Assembly: GCF_002303885.1 (NCBI RefSeq)
Contig: NZ_MRCM01000010.1
Location: 1 to 64,000 of the forward strand
Source: Flavobacterium sp. ACN2
Lineage (GTDB): Bacteria > Bacteroidota > Bacteroidia > Flavobacteriales > Flavobacteriaceae
Direction of reading: 5' to 3'
DNA: 64,000 nt
Positions 46,067 through 55,661 of this stretch are shown one piece after another (within the stretch, counting starts at the first letter, position 1; each line of letters starts with the position of its first letter). The notes beneath the pieces are model-generated. The model worked only from the letters and a program-made list of their open reading frames with translations. It had not been told where the DNA came from and ran no database searches. A program made the translations under genes and the position numbers.

Positions 46067-46654
46067 ATGATGGAAGTATACATGGGAACAATTTTGAGTT
46101 TCGCATTTAATTACCCACCTAGAGGCTGGGCTGCTTGTAATGGCCAGCTGGTAGCAATCACTCAGAATTCAGCTTTATTTTCATTGCTTGGCACAATTTA
46201 TGGCGGTGATGGTGTCACCACATTTGGTTTACCTGATCTAAGAGGAAGAACTCCTATTCATTTTGGTCAAGGACCAGGTTTAAGCAATTTTGTAATAGGC
46301 CAAAAAGCAGGTAGCGAAACGATGACTTTATTAACGCCAAACATGCCTGCCCACGTACATAGCCTTACAACTGGTACTGTTTCATTAGCTTTAACAACTA
46401 ATTCTGCAACTGGAGGAACGATTTCTAACGACACTGATAATGGAAACAACTCTTTATCTTCAGGCGGTTCAACACCAAATATCTACAGTGAACCAGGAAC
46501 TGGAACTGCTAAAATAGGCGGTATTTCTGCAACTGCAACTTTAGGAGGAAGCACAAGTATAGCTGGAGGCACTCAACCTTTTGATTTACACAGTCCATAT
46601 CTTGCTGTCAATATGTGTATTGCATTATCTGGGATTTTCCCTTCTAGAAATTAA
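46067..46654 (+). CDS. Phage tail collar domain protein (MdpB-like)
   Basis: A 195-residue protein. The N-terminal tail-collar domain is well defined (GTILSFAFNYPPRGWAACNGQLVAI, SLLGTIYGGDGVTTFGLPDLRGRTP), followed by MPAHVHSLTTGTV and a Gly/Ser/Thr-rich beta region, ending AVNMCIALSGIFPSRN. Phage collars and the bacterial microcystin-dependent protein MdpB share this layout. No phage gene is near, and it is followed by a receptor-fold protein and a SprB-repeat adhesin, so I take it as a chromosomal surface protein. It has no signal peptide, so its export route is unclear. A hairpin separates it from the next gene. Confidence 0.85.
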   Translation: MMEVYMGTILSFAFNYPPRGWAACNGQLVAITQNSALFSLLGTIYGGDGVTTFGLPDLRGRTPIHFGQGPGLSNFVIGQKAGSETMTLLTPNMPAHVHSLTTGTVSLALTTNSATGGTISNDTDNGNNSLSSGGSTPNIYSEPGTGTAKIGGISATATLGGSTSIAGGTQPFDLHSPYLAVNMCIALSGIFPSRN

Positions 46655-46660
46655 CAAACT

Positions 46661-46688
46661 TAAATAGAGGCATTTTTTTGCCTCTATT
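46661..46688 (+). terminator. Hairpin between the tail-collar and receptor-fold genes
   Basis: AAATAGAGGCA (46661-46671) pairs with TGCCTCTATTT (46678-46688), 15 nt before the next start. It looks like a terminator, possibly partial if the genes form one operon. Confidence 0.7.
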
Positions 46689-46703
46689 TTCTAATCTCAT
46701 TTT

Positions 46704-47834
46704 ATGGATAACGACGTTAAAATAGGCATTTTAATTCCAAAGTCGCAACAGTATCCTTCATTAGACAAAGATTTTATAAGGGGTTTAAAACTCAATAATT
46801 TAAACGTAAAATTTTTTGTAGAGAGTATTGGTGTTGGCGCTGATGAAAAACTAATAATTGACAAAATTCAGAAACTTAATTTTCAAGAAGATGTATCAAT
46901 TATAATTGGTTTTATGGGACATTGCAACATGTCTGAGGTTTATAATTATTCTTCTAATAATGACATCTTATTTTTGGCCGCAGATTTAGGAGCAACAACT
47001 CCTTATCAAACATCTGAATATGAAGGTATATTTATAAATTCATTAGGACTAACAGATTCTTGCTATTATTTAGGCCAATACTTTACCAATAAAAAATATC
47101 AAATAGCCTCTTCTACTTCATTTTATGATTCAGGATATGGTTTGCTTGCTGCATTAGAATATGCATTTAAAGAAAAAAATCAATTTACGGGACATTATAT
47201 TACTCCTTTTATGCCAAGAGAAAATGAAGCATTACATATGGATCACACTATAAATACACAGCAACCCAATGCTGTTTTTGCGTTTTATAGTGGTTTATAT
47301 GCTGAAGAGAATGCTACTTTTCTGAAACAAAATAAACTTACTCAAAAGTATCCTTTTTATGTAACTCCTTTTTTTATTAACGATAAAATTTTGGAGGAGT
47401 ATAAAAATAATCCTTCTGAGCTTTATGTAGTGAGCAGCTGGATGCAAAATGATACTACTTCAACCAATTTTACTTCACTTTATAAAGAGGTTTACAACGA
47501 TATTCCTTCTTTTTTTTCAGTCTTAGGATACGAAAATGGATTAATATTAAAGAATATACTTTTAAATGCTGATAGTTTAAAAACAAGCTCTTTAATTGAA
47601 GAAATGCACAAATTAGATATTGACGGTCCAAGAGGCAATATCCGATTTGATACCAATACCAACAGAACACTATTTAATCATTATATATACCAATTAAATT
47701 TGGATTCTTTTAACACTATAAGCTTTAAAAAAATTGAAACATTATTAAACGATGGTGGTTTTATTAAAGCTTTTGCCTCACTAACAAAACCTGACCATAT
47801 AGGAGGCTGGGACAATGCTTATCTATGTCATTAA
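46704..47834 (+). CDS. Periplasmic-binding-fold (Peripla_BP_6 type) protein without signal peptide
   Basis: A 376-residue protein with the fold of branched-chain amino-acid binding proteins: VKIGILIPKSQQYPSLDKDFIRGLKL at the first lobe, VSIIIGFMGHCNMSEVYNYSSNNDILFLA, then the effector-lobe pattern YQIASSTSFYDSGYGLLAALEYAF and a C-terminal GGWDNAYLCH. It has no signal peptide, no transporter genes adjacent, and sits between a tail-collar protein and a SprB-repeat adhesin. A cytoplasmic ligand sensor is one possibility. The ligand is unknown. Its stop lies 14 nt before the adhesin start. Confidence 0.75.
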   Translation: MDNDVKIGILIPKSQQYPSLDKDFIRGLKLNNLNVKFFVESIGVGADEKLIIDKIQKLNFQEDVSIIIGFMGHCNMSEVYNYSSNNDILFLAADLGATTPYQTSEYEGIFINSLGLTDSCYYLGQYFTNKKYQIASSTSFYDSGYGLLAALEYAFKEKNQFTGHYITPFMPRENEALHMDHTINTQQPNAVFAFYSGLYAEENATFLKQNKLTQKYPFYVTPFFINDKILEEYKNNPSELYVVSSWMQNDTTSTNFTSLYKEVYNDIPSFFSVLGYENGLILKNILLNADSLKTSSLIEEMHKLDIDGPRGNIRFDTNTNRTLFNHYIYQLNLDSFNTISFKKIETLLNDGGFIKAFASLTKPDHIGGWDNAYLCH

Positions 47835-47848
47835 CTAAATTGTATGTT

Positions 47849-50800
47849 ATGAAAAAAAAATTACTCTTATTTTTTACGTTCTTTTGCGTCTTTGGTTTAC
47901 ATCAAAATATAAAAGGACAGACTTTAGGCCCTGGTGATATCGCTTTTATTGGCTTTGATATAGGAGGTCAAGATGGTTTCAGCTTTATAGCCCTAAAAAA
48001 TCTACCTGCTGGAGAGATTGTATACTTTACAGAAGAAGGTCTCTATGCAAATGGCTGGATAGCCAGTAACGAGCCACACATCAAATGGACAATACCTGCT
48101 GGCGTTACTTGTGGAAAAATCATTTCTGTTATAGAAACTGCTACAAATACTTTTACAGTAACAGGAGGATTAGCTTCTGATTTTGTAATTAATCCAGAAG
48201 GACCTGCTTACAATTTTAACTTATCCTCAGGAGATCAGATGCTTGCATACCAGAGTGTTGGTAATGTCATGAGACCCGTAATTTCACCAACTACCATAAC
48301 TTTCTTAGCAGGTATTCATGGCGATTTTAATTCTTCCAATTATGACCCTGATACACATTGGAATAATGACGAAGTTTTATTAAATCTCGGCGGTGCTGAA
48401 AGTATCATACCACCGGGATTAACTAACGGAGTAAATTGTGTTGCCTTATTTCCTGGTGTAACAGAGCCAAGTCAATATTTCGCAAAATATACAGGTACTT
48501 TAACTGGTACTTCTACTGCTTTAAGAGCAAGTATCAATAATTATTCTAATTGGACAATCACATCCGCAAGTACAACTCCTCCTGGTACTACCCAAGGAAT
48601 TTTACCTAGCAACTATTCTCCAAATTTAACTTGTACATCAGTTCCAACAGTAACTACAACAACTCCTGCTACAAATATTGGAGCACTAACTGCTACATTA
48701 GGAGGCTTTAACAATAATGGTGGCGATACTGGTACTCTAGATAGAGGTATCGTTTGGTCATTAACGACAAATCCTGTGATAGGTGGTGGTGGAGTAACAA
48801 AATTATCAACGGCTACACTTAATGGTATTGGTACTTTTACCGTAAATGTAACTGGACTTCCTCCAGGAATACCGATATATTATAGAGCATATGCGGAAAA
48901 TTCAGTAGGAATTGGATACGGAAATACGGCCTCATTTACAACTAACGCAGCTCTATCTGCTACACAATCACAAACAAATACTTGTAATGGTACCAATAAT
49001 GGGACAGCAACAGTAGTTCCTTCGGGAGGAAAATCACCTTATACTTATGCATGGTCTAATGGTTCGACTGCAGCAACAATAACAGGTTTATCGCCATCTA
49101 ATTATTCTGTTAATATAACAGATGGCGAAGGAACTTCGATAACCAAAATCTTTAATATAACTCAAAACTCTATTATCTCTGGAACAACTACCATTAGTAA
49201 TGTATCTTGTAACGGAGGCAATAATGGATCTATAGATCTAACTCCTATAGGAGGCAGTGGATCTTACACTTATAACTGGGGAGGCGGAATAACAACGCAA
49301 GACAGAACAAATCTTGCAGCAGGCACATATTCTGTTACTATTACCGATTCTAACAATTGTAGTGTGGTTGTAAGTAATATAGCAGTTGGCCAGCCAGCAG
49401 CACTTGGCGGAACAACTGTTGTAACCAATGTAGCTTGCAACGGAGGAAATACAGGAGCTATAAATCTTACTCCAACTGGAGGGATTGGACCTTATACATT
49501 CTTATGGAATGATCTAGTAACTACTACAGAAGATAGAACAGGCCTAACAGCAGGTACCTACTCTGTCACTATTACAGATGCTAATTCATGCCAAGTAACG
49601 ATTAATAGCATTACCGTAATTCAGCCTCCTGCAATTACAGGGATAGGTTCTACAACCCAAGTTGCGTGTTATGGAGGAAATACAGGAGCTATAAACGTTA
49701 CCCCTGGCGGAGGAATCGGTCCTTACACCTACATATGGGATGATGGGCCTACTACTGAAGACAGGACAGGACTTACCGCCGGTACATACAGCATTAAGAT
49801 AACTGATGCTAATTCATGTCAAAGAACATTCTCCTACACTATTAATCAGCCTGCAGCAGCTTTAAGTGCAGCAACGGGAGGAGGAAAAACAGATGTATCT
49901 TGCAATGGAGGTAATAATGGTACTGCTACTGTGGCGCCAACTGGCGGAACTCCTACTTACACTTATTCTTGGAATACCACTCCTGTTCAAACAACTGCTA
50001 CAGCAACAGGGCTTGCAGTAGGTACTTATACGGTAACGGTAACTGATGCTAATGCATGTCAAACAACTAGAAGTTTTACAATTAACCAGCCAGCAGCAGC
50101 TTTAAGCGCATCTGCAGCTGGACAGACCGATATTTTATGTAACGGATCTGCAACTGGATCTGCAACTGTTACAGCAACAGGAGGAACTCCAGGTTATACC
50201 TATTCTTGGTCTCCATCAGGGGGAACTGCTGAAACAGCAACAGGTCTTACTGCTGGAACTTATACCGTAACGGTTACTGATGCTAATAGTTGCCAAACAA
50301 CGCAATCATTTACCATTACAGAACCAGGGGCTTTAGTTGCAAGTCCAGCAGCTCAAACCAATATAGCCTGTCGTGATGATCTAACTGGATCTGCTACTGT
50401 TAATGCAACAGGAGGAGCAGGAGGCTACACTTATTCTTGGGCACCTTCTGGAGGAACTGCGGCAACAGCAACAGGACTTGCTGCAGGAAATTATACCGTG
50501 ACAGTTACTGATGCTAATAATTGTCAGGCTACCCAAGCATTTACAATCGTACAGCCAACAACGGCACTTACAACCACAGCAGGCACTATAAACAATACTT
50601 CTTGTTATACAGGCGGTAATGGAACAGCAACGGTTATAGCATCAGGAGGAACTCCTAGTTATTCTTACTCTTGGAATACAACTCCTGTCCAAACAACTGC
50701 TACCGCATCAGGACTTTCTGCTGGCACTTATAGAGTAACGGTAACCGATGCTAATGGCTGTACAGCAAATAGAGACTTTACTATATCCCAGCCACCTGCT

Positions 50801-53800
50801 CTATCAATAACTCCAAGCCAAACTAATGTTTCTTGCAACGGAGGTACGAATGGTACGGCTACGGCATCTGTTAGTGGAGGAACCGGAGCTGGAACTTATA
50901 CTTACTCTTGGGCTCCAACTGGAGGAACTGCAGCATCAGCAACTGGTCTTCAAGCTGGGACCTATACAGTTACAGTTAAAGACGCTAATAACTGTCAGAT
51001 TGCACAAAGTTATACTATCGACCAACCAGCAGTCCTAACAGCAACACAATCACAAACGGAAGTTTTGTGCAATGGTTCTGCAACAGGTACAGCAACAGTT
51101 GTTGCCTCTGGCGGATCTCCTAACTATAGCTATTCATGGTCACCATCTGGAGGAACTGCTGCAACAGCAACTGGATTAACCGCTAATACTTATACTTGTA
51201 CCATCACAGATAACAATGGTTGTTTCATAACAAAAACATTCATTATTACTCAGCCAGCTGCTCCATTAAGCGCTACTACTACTCACATTAACGCTACCTG
51301 TTCAACAGGTGGAGAAGCAAGTGTATCACCATCTGGTGGTACACCAAGTTATAGCTATCTTTGGTCGCCAGGAGGTGAGACAACACCTTTCATTACAGGT
51401 AAAGCAGCAGGTAATTACAGCTGTATAATTACAGATGCAAATGGATGTACTCTTACCAAAAACTTTACTATCTCTACAACTAATACTCTCGTTGCTAGCG
51501 CCGCTCAAACCAATGTACTATGTAACGGTTCATCAACTGGAAGCGCTTCTGTAATTCCATCTGGAGCTCCTGGACCATTTACTTATGTTTGGGCACCTTA
51601 TGGCGGTAATACTGAAACAGCAGTGAATCTTAGCGCAGGAAACTATTCGGTGACTATTACTTCTTCAAACGGATGTTCTATTGTCAAGACTTTTACCATT
51701 ACTGAACCCTCAGCAATTAATATAACTCCATCACAAACAAATGTTACCTGCAACACTGGATCAAACGGATCTGCTTCAGTAACTGTAACTGGAGGTACGG
51801 GAACTTATACTTATGCATGGTCTCCTTCTGGAGGAACTGCAGCAACTGCAAATGGACTTTCTGCTGGAACTTACACGGTAACTGTTAAAGACGCTAATCT
51901 ATGTACCAAAACACAAAGTTTTACCATAACAGAACCTAATGCACTTACTCCATCAGTATCTCAAACAAATGTTTCTTGTAATGGTGGTTCAAACGGATCT
52001 GCAACTGTAAGCGTTACAGGAGGAACTGGAACTTATAGCTACCAATGGTCTCCTTCTGGAGGAACTGCTGCAACTGCAACTGGCCTATCGGCGGGAACCT
52101 ATACTGTACTTATAAAAGATAGCAACTTATGTGAGACAACAGCAAGTGTAACTATTGCTGAACCTGCTTTACTTACTGCAACAATAGACAAAACAGATGT
52201 TTTATGTAACCAAGCAAATAATGGTACTGCAACGGTAATTCCTTCTGGAGGAACTGGAACTTATACATACTCTTGGTCTCCATCGGGAGGAACTACTGCA
52301 ACAGCAACCGGATTAAGTCCAAACACTTACTCTGTTACCGTAACCGATGCAAATGGATGTACTGTAACACAAACTGTACAAATTACAGAGCCTAACACGC
52401 TTTCGGCTACAGACACACAAACAAATGTATCTTGTAACGGAGGAAATAATGGTACCGCATCTGTAGTGGCTTCTGGAGGAACAGGAAACTACAGCTATTT
52501 ATGGGCACCTTCTGGCGGAACTGCTGCAACAGCAACTGGTCTTACAGCAGGAACTTATACGGTAACCGTTACAGATGAAAACTCATGTTCTGTTACTAAT
52601 ACGATTGAAATTACAGAACCAGATGCTTTAACTTTAACCGCTACTACTGTAGAAGTTTCATGTTATAATGGAAACAACGGATCGGCTACAGTAAATGTAA
52701 CTGGTGGTACAGGTTCTTACACTTACTCTTGGGCTCCATCTGGAGGAACGGCTGCAACAGCAACGGGTCTTACAACAGGAACTTATACTGTAACTGTAAC
52801 AGATGACAATTCTTGTACTGCTTCATTAACTGTACAAATATTGCAGCCTGTAAATCCTGTTACCTTAAATACTGTTGCTGTATCTGGAATAACTGTCAAT
52901 AGTGCTTCTTTATCTGGAACTGCTTCTGCAGACGGAATAAATACAGATAGTGGATCTTGTTTAACAGAAGTTGGTTTTGTATATGCACAGCATGCAAGCC
53001 CTACTACAGCAGATACTAAAATAAATATTTCTGCCGCATTAGGAACATTCACAAATTCATTATCCGGACTTAGAGGAAACAGAACTTATTATGTTAGAAC
53101 TTATGCTATAAATAGTAATGGTTTTGTTAATTATGGAAATGAAGTTAGTTTCACGACTCAAAAATATACTCTTACTATAACTGCAGCAGCAGGACATACA
53201 AAAGTATACGGCACAGAAGATCCTGCATTTAATTACACACCACTAGGTTTTGCTAACGGAGATACACCTTCAATAATTACAGGTCTGCTTTCTAGAGATG
53301 CTGGTGAAAATGTTGGAAAATACAATATTAAGTTAGGGTCAATTAGTGCTGGCGCAGATTATACAATTGCTTTTACTGGTGCAGAATTTGAAATTACTAA
53401 AGCGGACCAAACAATCACTTGGGACCAAACTTTAGAATTTGGATGTATAGATTCTAATAACGTAGCCTTAACTGCAACAGCAGACAGCGGATTACCAATT
53501 TCGTACACTATTGCAAATGCAGCATTAGGAACAATTTCTGGATCAACATTAAACATCACTGGATCAGGAAGCTCAACAATTACAGCTGTACAAAATGGTG
53601 ATCAAAATCATAATGCTGCTACAGCGGTTGTTAAACCAATAGAAGTTAGCCATTCTGGACTTGTAACACAACAGTGGGCAAATGTGCTATTCTTTGATAA
53701 TAAATCGAACAATTACGTGGCATGGCAATGGTATAAAAACGGAGTAGCTATTTCTGGTGCAACTCGCCAATATTACAGCGAGACTCAGCCTTTAAACGGA

Positions 53801-54130
53801 AGCTATTACGTAATTGCAAAAGACAAAAACGGAAATTCAATTAAATCTTGTCCAATTGAGACTACTGGAACAGTTTTTACCAAAAAGATAAAAATCTATC
53901 CAAACCCAGTTAAACCTGGAGCTGAATTTACTTTAGAGTGTGATTTTAGCGATTCTCAATTAAATGGATCTGAGGTGGTTATTTATGACATTACAGGAAA
54001 ATTAGTTCAGACTATTTCAAATGTAAAAGCCAAAAATGAAATCATCGCTCCATCGCAGGCAGCCTTATATGTTGTCGTTCTTAAATTGGCAAACGGCCAG
54101 TTAAAAACAATCAACTTATTGGTGAAATAA
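47849..54130 (+). CDS. SprB-repeat giant surface protein with type IX sorting tail
   Basis: I use the start at 47849, which gives a proper signal peptide (MKKKLLLFFTFFCVFG), and a 2093-residue protein. The order is an N-terminal domain (about 25-270) opening GDIAFIGFDIGGQDGFSFIAL, a fibronectin-like domain (about 275-367), 17 SprB-type repeats of about 76 residues (about 368-1668), a fibronectin-like domain, an MBG-type domain (about 1771-1852), further beta domains and a type A sorting domain (KIYPNPVKPG, from about 2011). Each repeat starts near a CNG and ends with TITEP, most carrying two Cys. SprB-family adhesins move over the cell surface during gliding. It is paired with an OmpA-family gene downstream. 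Confidence 0.93.
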   Translation: MKKKLLLFFTFFCVFGLHQNIKGQTLGPGDIAFIGFDIGGQDGFSFIALKNLPAGEIVYFTEEGLYANGWIASNEPHIKWTIPAGVTCGKIISVIETATNTFTVTGGLASDFVINPEGPAYNFNLSSGDQMLAYQSVGNVMRPVISPTTITFLAGIHGDFNSSNYDPDTHWNNDEVLLNLGGAESIIPPGLTNGVNCVALFPGVTEPSQYFAKYTGTLTGTSTALRASINNYSNWTITSASTTPPGTTQGILPSNYSPNLTCTSVPTVTTTTPATNIGALTATLGGFNNNGGDTGTLDRGIVWSLTTNPVIGGGGVTKLSTATLNGIGTFTVNVTGLPPGIPIYYRAYAENSVGIGYGNTASFTTNAALSATQSQTNTCNGTNNGTATVVPSGGKSPYTYAWSNGSTAATITGLSPSNYSVNITDGEGTSITKIFNITQNSIISGTTTISNVSCNGGNNGSIDLTPIGGSGSYTYNWGGGITTQDRTNLAAGTYSVTITDSNNCSVVVSNIAVGQPAALGGTTVVTNVACNGGNTGAINLTPTGGIGPYTFLWNDLVTTTEDRTGLTAGTYSVTITDANSCQVTINSITVIQPPAITGIGSTTQVACYGGNTGAINVTPGGGIGPYTYIWDDGPTTEDRTGLTAGTYSIKITDANSCQRTFSYTINQPAAALSAATGGGKTDVSCNGGNNGTATVAPTGGTPTYTYSWNTTPVQTTATATGLAVGTYTVTVTDANACQTTRSFTINQPAAALSASAAGQTDILCNGSATGSATVTATGGTPGYTYSWSPSGGTAETATGLTAGTYTVTVTDANSCQTTQSFTITEPGALVASPAAQTNIACRDDLTGSATVNATGGAGGYTYSWAPSGGTAATATGLAAGNYTVTVTDANNCQATQAFTIVQPTTALTTTAGTINNTSCYTGGNGTATVIASGGTPSYSYSWNTTPVQTTATASGLSAGTYRVTVTDANGCTANRDFTISQPPALSITPSQTNVSCNGGTNGTATASVSGGTGAGTYTYSWAPTGGTAASATGLQAGTYTVTVKDANNCQIAQSYTIDQPAVLTATQSQTEVLCNGSATGTATVVASGGSPNYSYSWSPSGGTAATATGLTANTYTCTITDNNGCFITKTFIITQPAAPLSATTTHINATCSTGGEASVSPSGGTPSYSYLWSPGGETTPFITGKAAGNYSCIITDANGCTLTKNFTISTTNTLVASAAQTNVLCNGSSTGSASVIPSGAPGPFTYVWAPYGGNTETAVNLSAGNYSVTITSSNGCSIVKTFTITEPSAINITPSQTNVTCNTGSNGSASVTVTGGTGTYTYAWSPSGGTAATANGLSAGTYTVTVKDANLCTKTQSFTITEPNALTPSVSQTNVSCNGGSNGSATVSVTGGTGTYSYQWSPSGGTAATATGLSAGTYTVLIKDSNLCETTASVTIAEPALLTATIDKTDVLCNQANNGTATVIPSGGTGTYTYSWSPSGGTTATATGLSPNTYSVTVTDANGCTVTQTVQITEPNTLSATDTQTNVSCNGGNNGTASVVASGGTGNYSYLWAPSGGTAATATGLTAGTYTVTVTDENSCSVTNTIEITEPDALTLTATTVEVSCYNGNNGSATVNVTGGTGSYTYSWAPSGGTAATATGLTTGTYTVTVTDDNSCTASLTVQILQPVNPVTLNTVAVSGITVNSASLSGTASADGINTDSGSCLTEVGFVYAQHASPTTADTKINISAALGTFTNSLSGLRGNRTYYVRTYAINSNGFVNYGNEVSFTTQKYTLTITAAAGHTKVYGTEDPAFNYTPLGFANGDTPSIITGLLSRDAGENVGKYNIKLGSISAGADYTIAFTGAEFEITKADQTITWDQTLEFGCIDSNNVALTATADSGLPISYTIANAALGTISGSTLNITGSGSSTITAVQNGDQNHNAATAVVKPIEVSHSGLVTQQWANVLFFDNKSNNYVAWQWYKNGVAISGATRQYYSETQPLNGSYYVIAKDKNGNSIKSCPIETTGTVFTKKIKIYPNPVKPGAEFTLECDFSDSQLNGSEVVIYDITGKLVQTISNVKAKNEIIAPSQAALYVVVLKLANGQLKTINLLVK
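48951..52851 (+). repeat. Tandem array of 17 coding repeats (about 230 bp each)
   Basis: This DNA encodes the SprB-type repeats of the adhesin. Units 13-17 are the most alike and share phrases such as SPSGGTAATATGLSAGTYT, while units 1-4, 11 and 12 have drifted further. This pattern suggests recent copying in the C-terminal part. The array is inside the gene and is not a CRISPR. Confidence 0.85.
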
Positions 54131-54159
54131 AAATGAGATTTAATTTAAAATTACAAGCA

Positions 54160-55476
54160 ATGAAAATTAAAACCACAATAGCCATACTACTACTGTGTAG
54201 TGTCACAATAAAAGCGCAGGAAATTAATGTCAAGATTAATGGAGGCCCTTCAGGAATTCTTTATGATAGTACTTTTGGAGATGGCAAACTCAAATTTGGC
54301 GGAGGAATAGGTGTCGGTTACACCTATTTCTTCAGCAGCCATTGGGGAATTTCGACAGGAATTGATGCAATGTACAATCAGAATAGTTTTGAACTAAAAA
54401 ATGGAATAACAATTTCGACTTACGAAGTTGATGACCAAACTTCTGCATTTGAGTATCAAGTAACGCCGACAAACTACAAAGAAGATCAGCATTTCATTTC
54501 TGTTGCAGTTCCGCTTATGATGCAGTACAGAACATCAATTGCATCTCAAACACAACTTTATTTTGGATTTGGAGGAAAAATTCTGTTTCCAGGAAAACAA
54601 ACAGCAAAAGCTTCTGCATCAGAATTGCAATTGAGCGGTTACTATCCTGATATGAATCTTTTAATTGATGATCTGCCTTCTCACGGATTTGGTAAAGTAA
54701 CCAATTGGCAGGATAAAGCAACCGTAAGCTTAGATCCTTCATTTCTTTTAAGTGTTGAAACAGGTCTTACTTTCAAACTAAAAGAGAATACACAGCTTTA
54801 CACTGGTGTATATGTGGACTACGGTTTGACAGAGATGGCAAAAGAAAATGCCAATCTTAACATTGTTGCGTACAACCCAAGCGGATTGGATAACATTCAA
54901 GCAAATGGTACGAGTGGCAATAGAAAAATTGTTCAAGAAAGCCGTTACTTCTCTGCAGGTGTTCAACTGAAATTAGGTTTTATGCTAAATAAAAACAAGC
55001 CAGAACCAGTAGCCGTACAACAAAAAGAAGAAGTGGTAACTAAAACTGAAGCGCCTGTTCAAGAAAAAGCGCCTGTGCAGCAAAAAGTAGTTGAAACTCC
55101 ACCAGCTAAAAAGGAACTTACAACAACAGAGCGCACATACGTTGAAAAACCGCTTGCTTTCCAAGAAGTTGGAAACACCGATGTAACGCCACAATTGGCT
55201 ACAAGATTGGATGAAATTGCAAAAATTCTAAAATCAAATAAAGACATAGATCTGAATATTACAGGATATACTTGTGATATAGGAACAGAAGCACGCAATC
55301 TTGAAATTGGAATGAAAAGAGCACAAGCAGTTTCAGATTATTTACAGAATAAAGGAATTGAATCTAATCGCATGCATTTATTTTCAAAAGGTGAAAGCGA
55401 ACCTTTGGTTCCAAATACTCCAGTAGAAAATAGACCGCTGAACAGAAGAGTAACTCTTACATTAGTAGATAGATAA
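54160..55476 (+). CDS. OmpA-family outer membrane protein
   Basis: I start at 54160 (MKIKTTIAILLLCSVTIKAQ), a good signal peptide, rather than 54133. The 438-residue product has an N-terminal beta-barrel (about 22-280, with GGGIGVGYTYFFSSHWGISTGIDAMYNQ), a Pro/Gln/Glu/Val-rich linker (about 285-320) and an OmpA domain (about 330-438) with ITGYTCDIGTEARNLEIGMKRAQAVSDYLQNKGI and the end NRPLNRRVTLTLV for peptidoglycan binding. It is 29 nt downstream of the adhesin and could serve as its outer membrane partner in place of the usual SprF/PorP protein. It ends at a strong terminator. Confidence 0.88.
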   Translation: MKIKTTIAILLLCSVTIKAQEINVKINGGPSGILYDSTFGDGKLKFGGGIGVGYTYFFSSHWGISTGIDAMYNQNSFELKNGITISTYEVDDQTSAFEYQVTPTNYKEDQHFISVAVPLMMQYRTSIASQTQLYFGFGGKILFPGKQTAKASASELQLSGYYPDMNLLIDDLPSHGFGKVTNWQDKATVSLDPSFLLSVETGLTFKLKENTQLYTGVYVDYGLTEMAKENANLNIVAYNPSGLDNIQANGTSGNRKIVQESRYFSAGVQLKLGFMLNKNKPEPVAVQQKEEVVTKTEAPVQEKAPVQQKVVETPPAKKELTTTERTYVEKPLAFQEVGNTDVTPQLATRLDEIAKILKSNKDIDLNITGYTCDIGTEARNLEIGMKRAQAVSDYLQNKGIESNRMHLFSKGESEPLVPNTPVENRPLNRRVTLTLVDR

Positions 55477-55497
55477 ATTCTGAAAATCTATAATTTC

Positions 55498-55535
55498 AAA
55501 AAGCATGAAAAGGAGATTTTCTTTTCATGCTTTTT
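55498..55535 (+). terminator. Terminator of the adhesin-OmpA operon
   Basis: Stem of 15 bp, AAAAAGCATGAAAAG (55498-55512) with CTTTTCATGCTTTTT (55521-55535). Confidence 0.85.
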
Positions 55536-55661
55536 CTTTTTGATAAAATTCAAAAGCTAACAATTATCATATTTTATTCTCCGTTTAAAATCGTTCTTTG
55601 TCTTAATTAAAACTATTCCAAACATTTAACCAATCATTTACAACGTATTAATTGTTTTGCC

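Noticed and set aside
46067..46654. Tail-collar gene as part of a prophage
   Set aside because: No other phage structural, integrase or lysis gene nearby; neighbours are envelope and adhesin genes.
49862..51508. Minus-strand open frames inside the adhesin gene
   Set aside because: They are shadows created by the repeat codon pattern, Cys/Ser-rich and without family features.
48951..52851. Regular repeat array that could look like a CRISPR
   Set aside because: Units are about 230 bp, stay in one reading frame and encode SprB-type domains; no short identical repeats with unique spacers.
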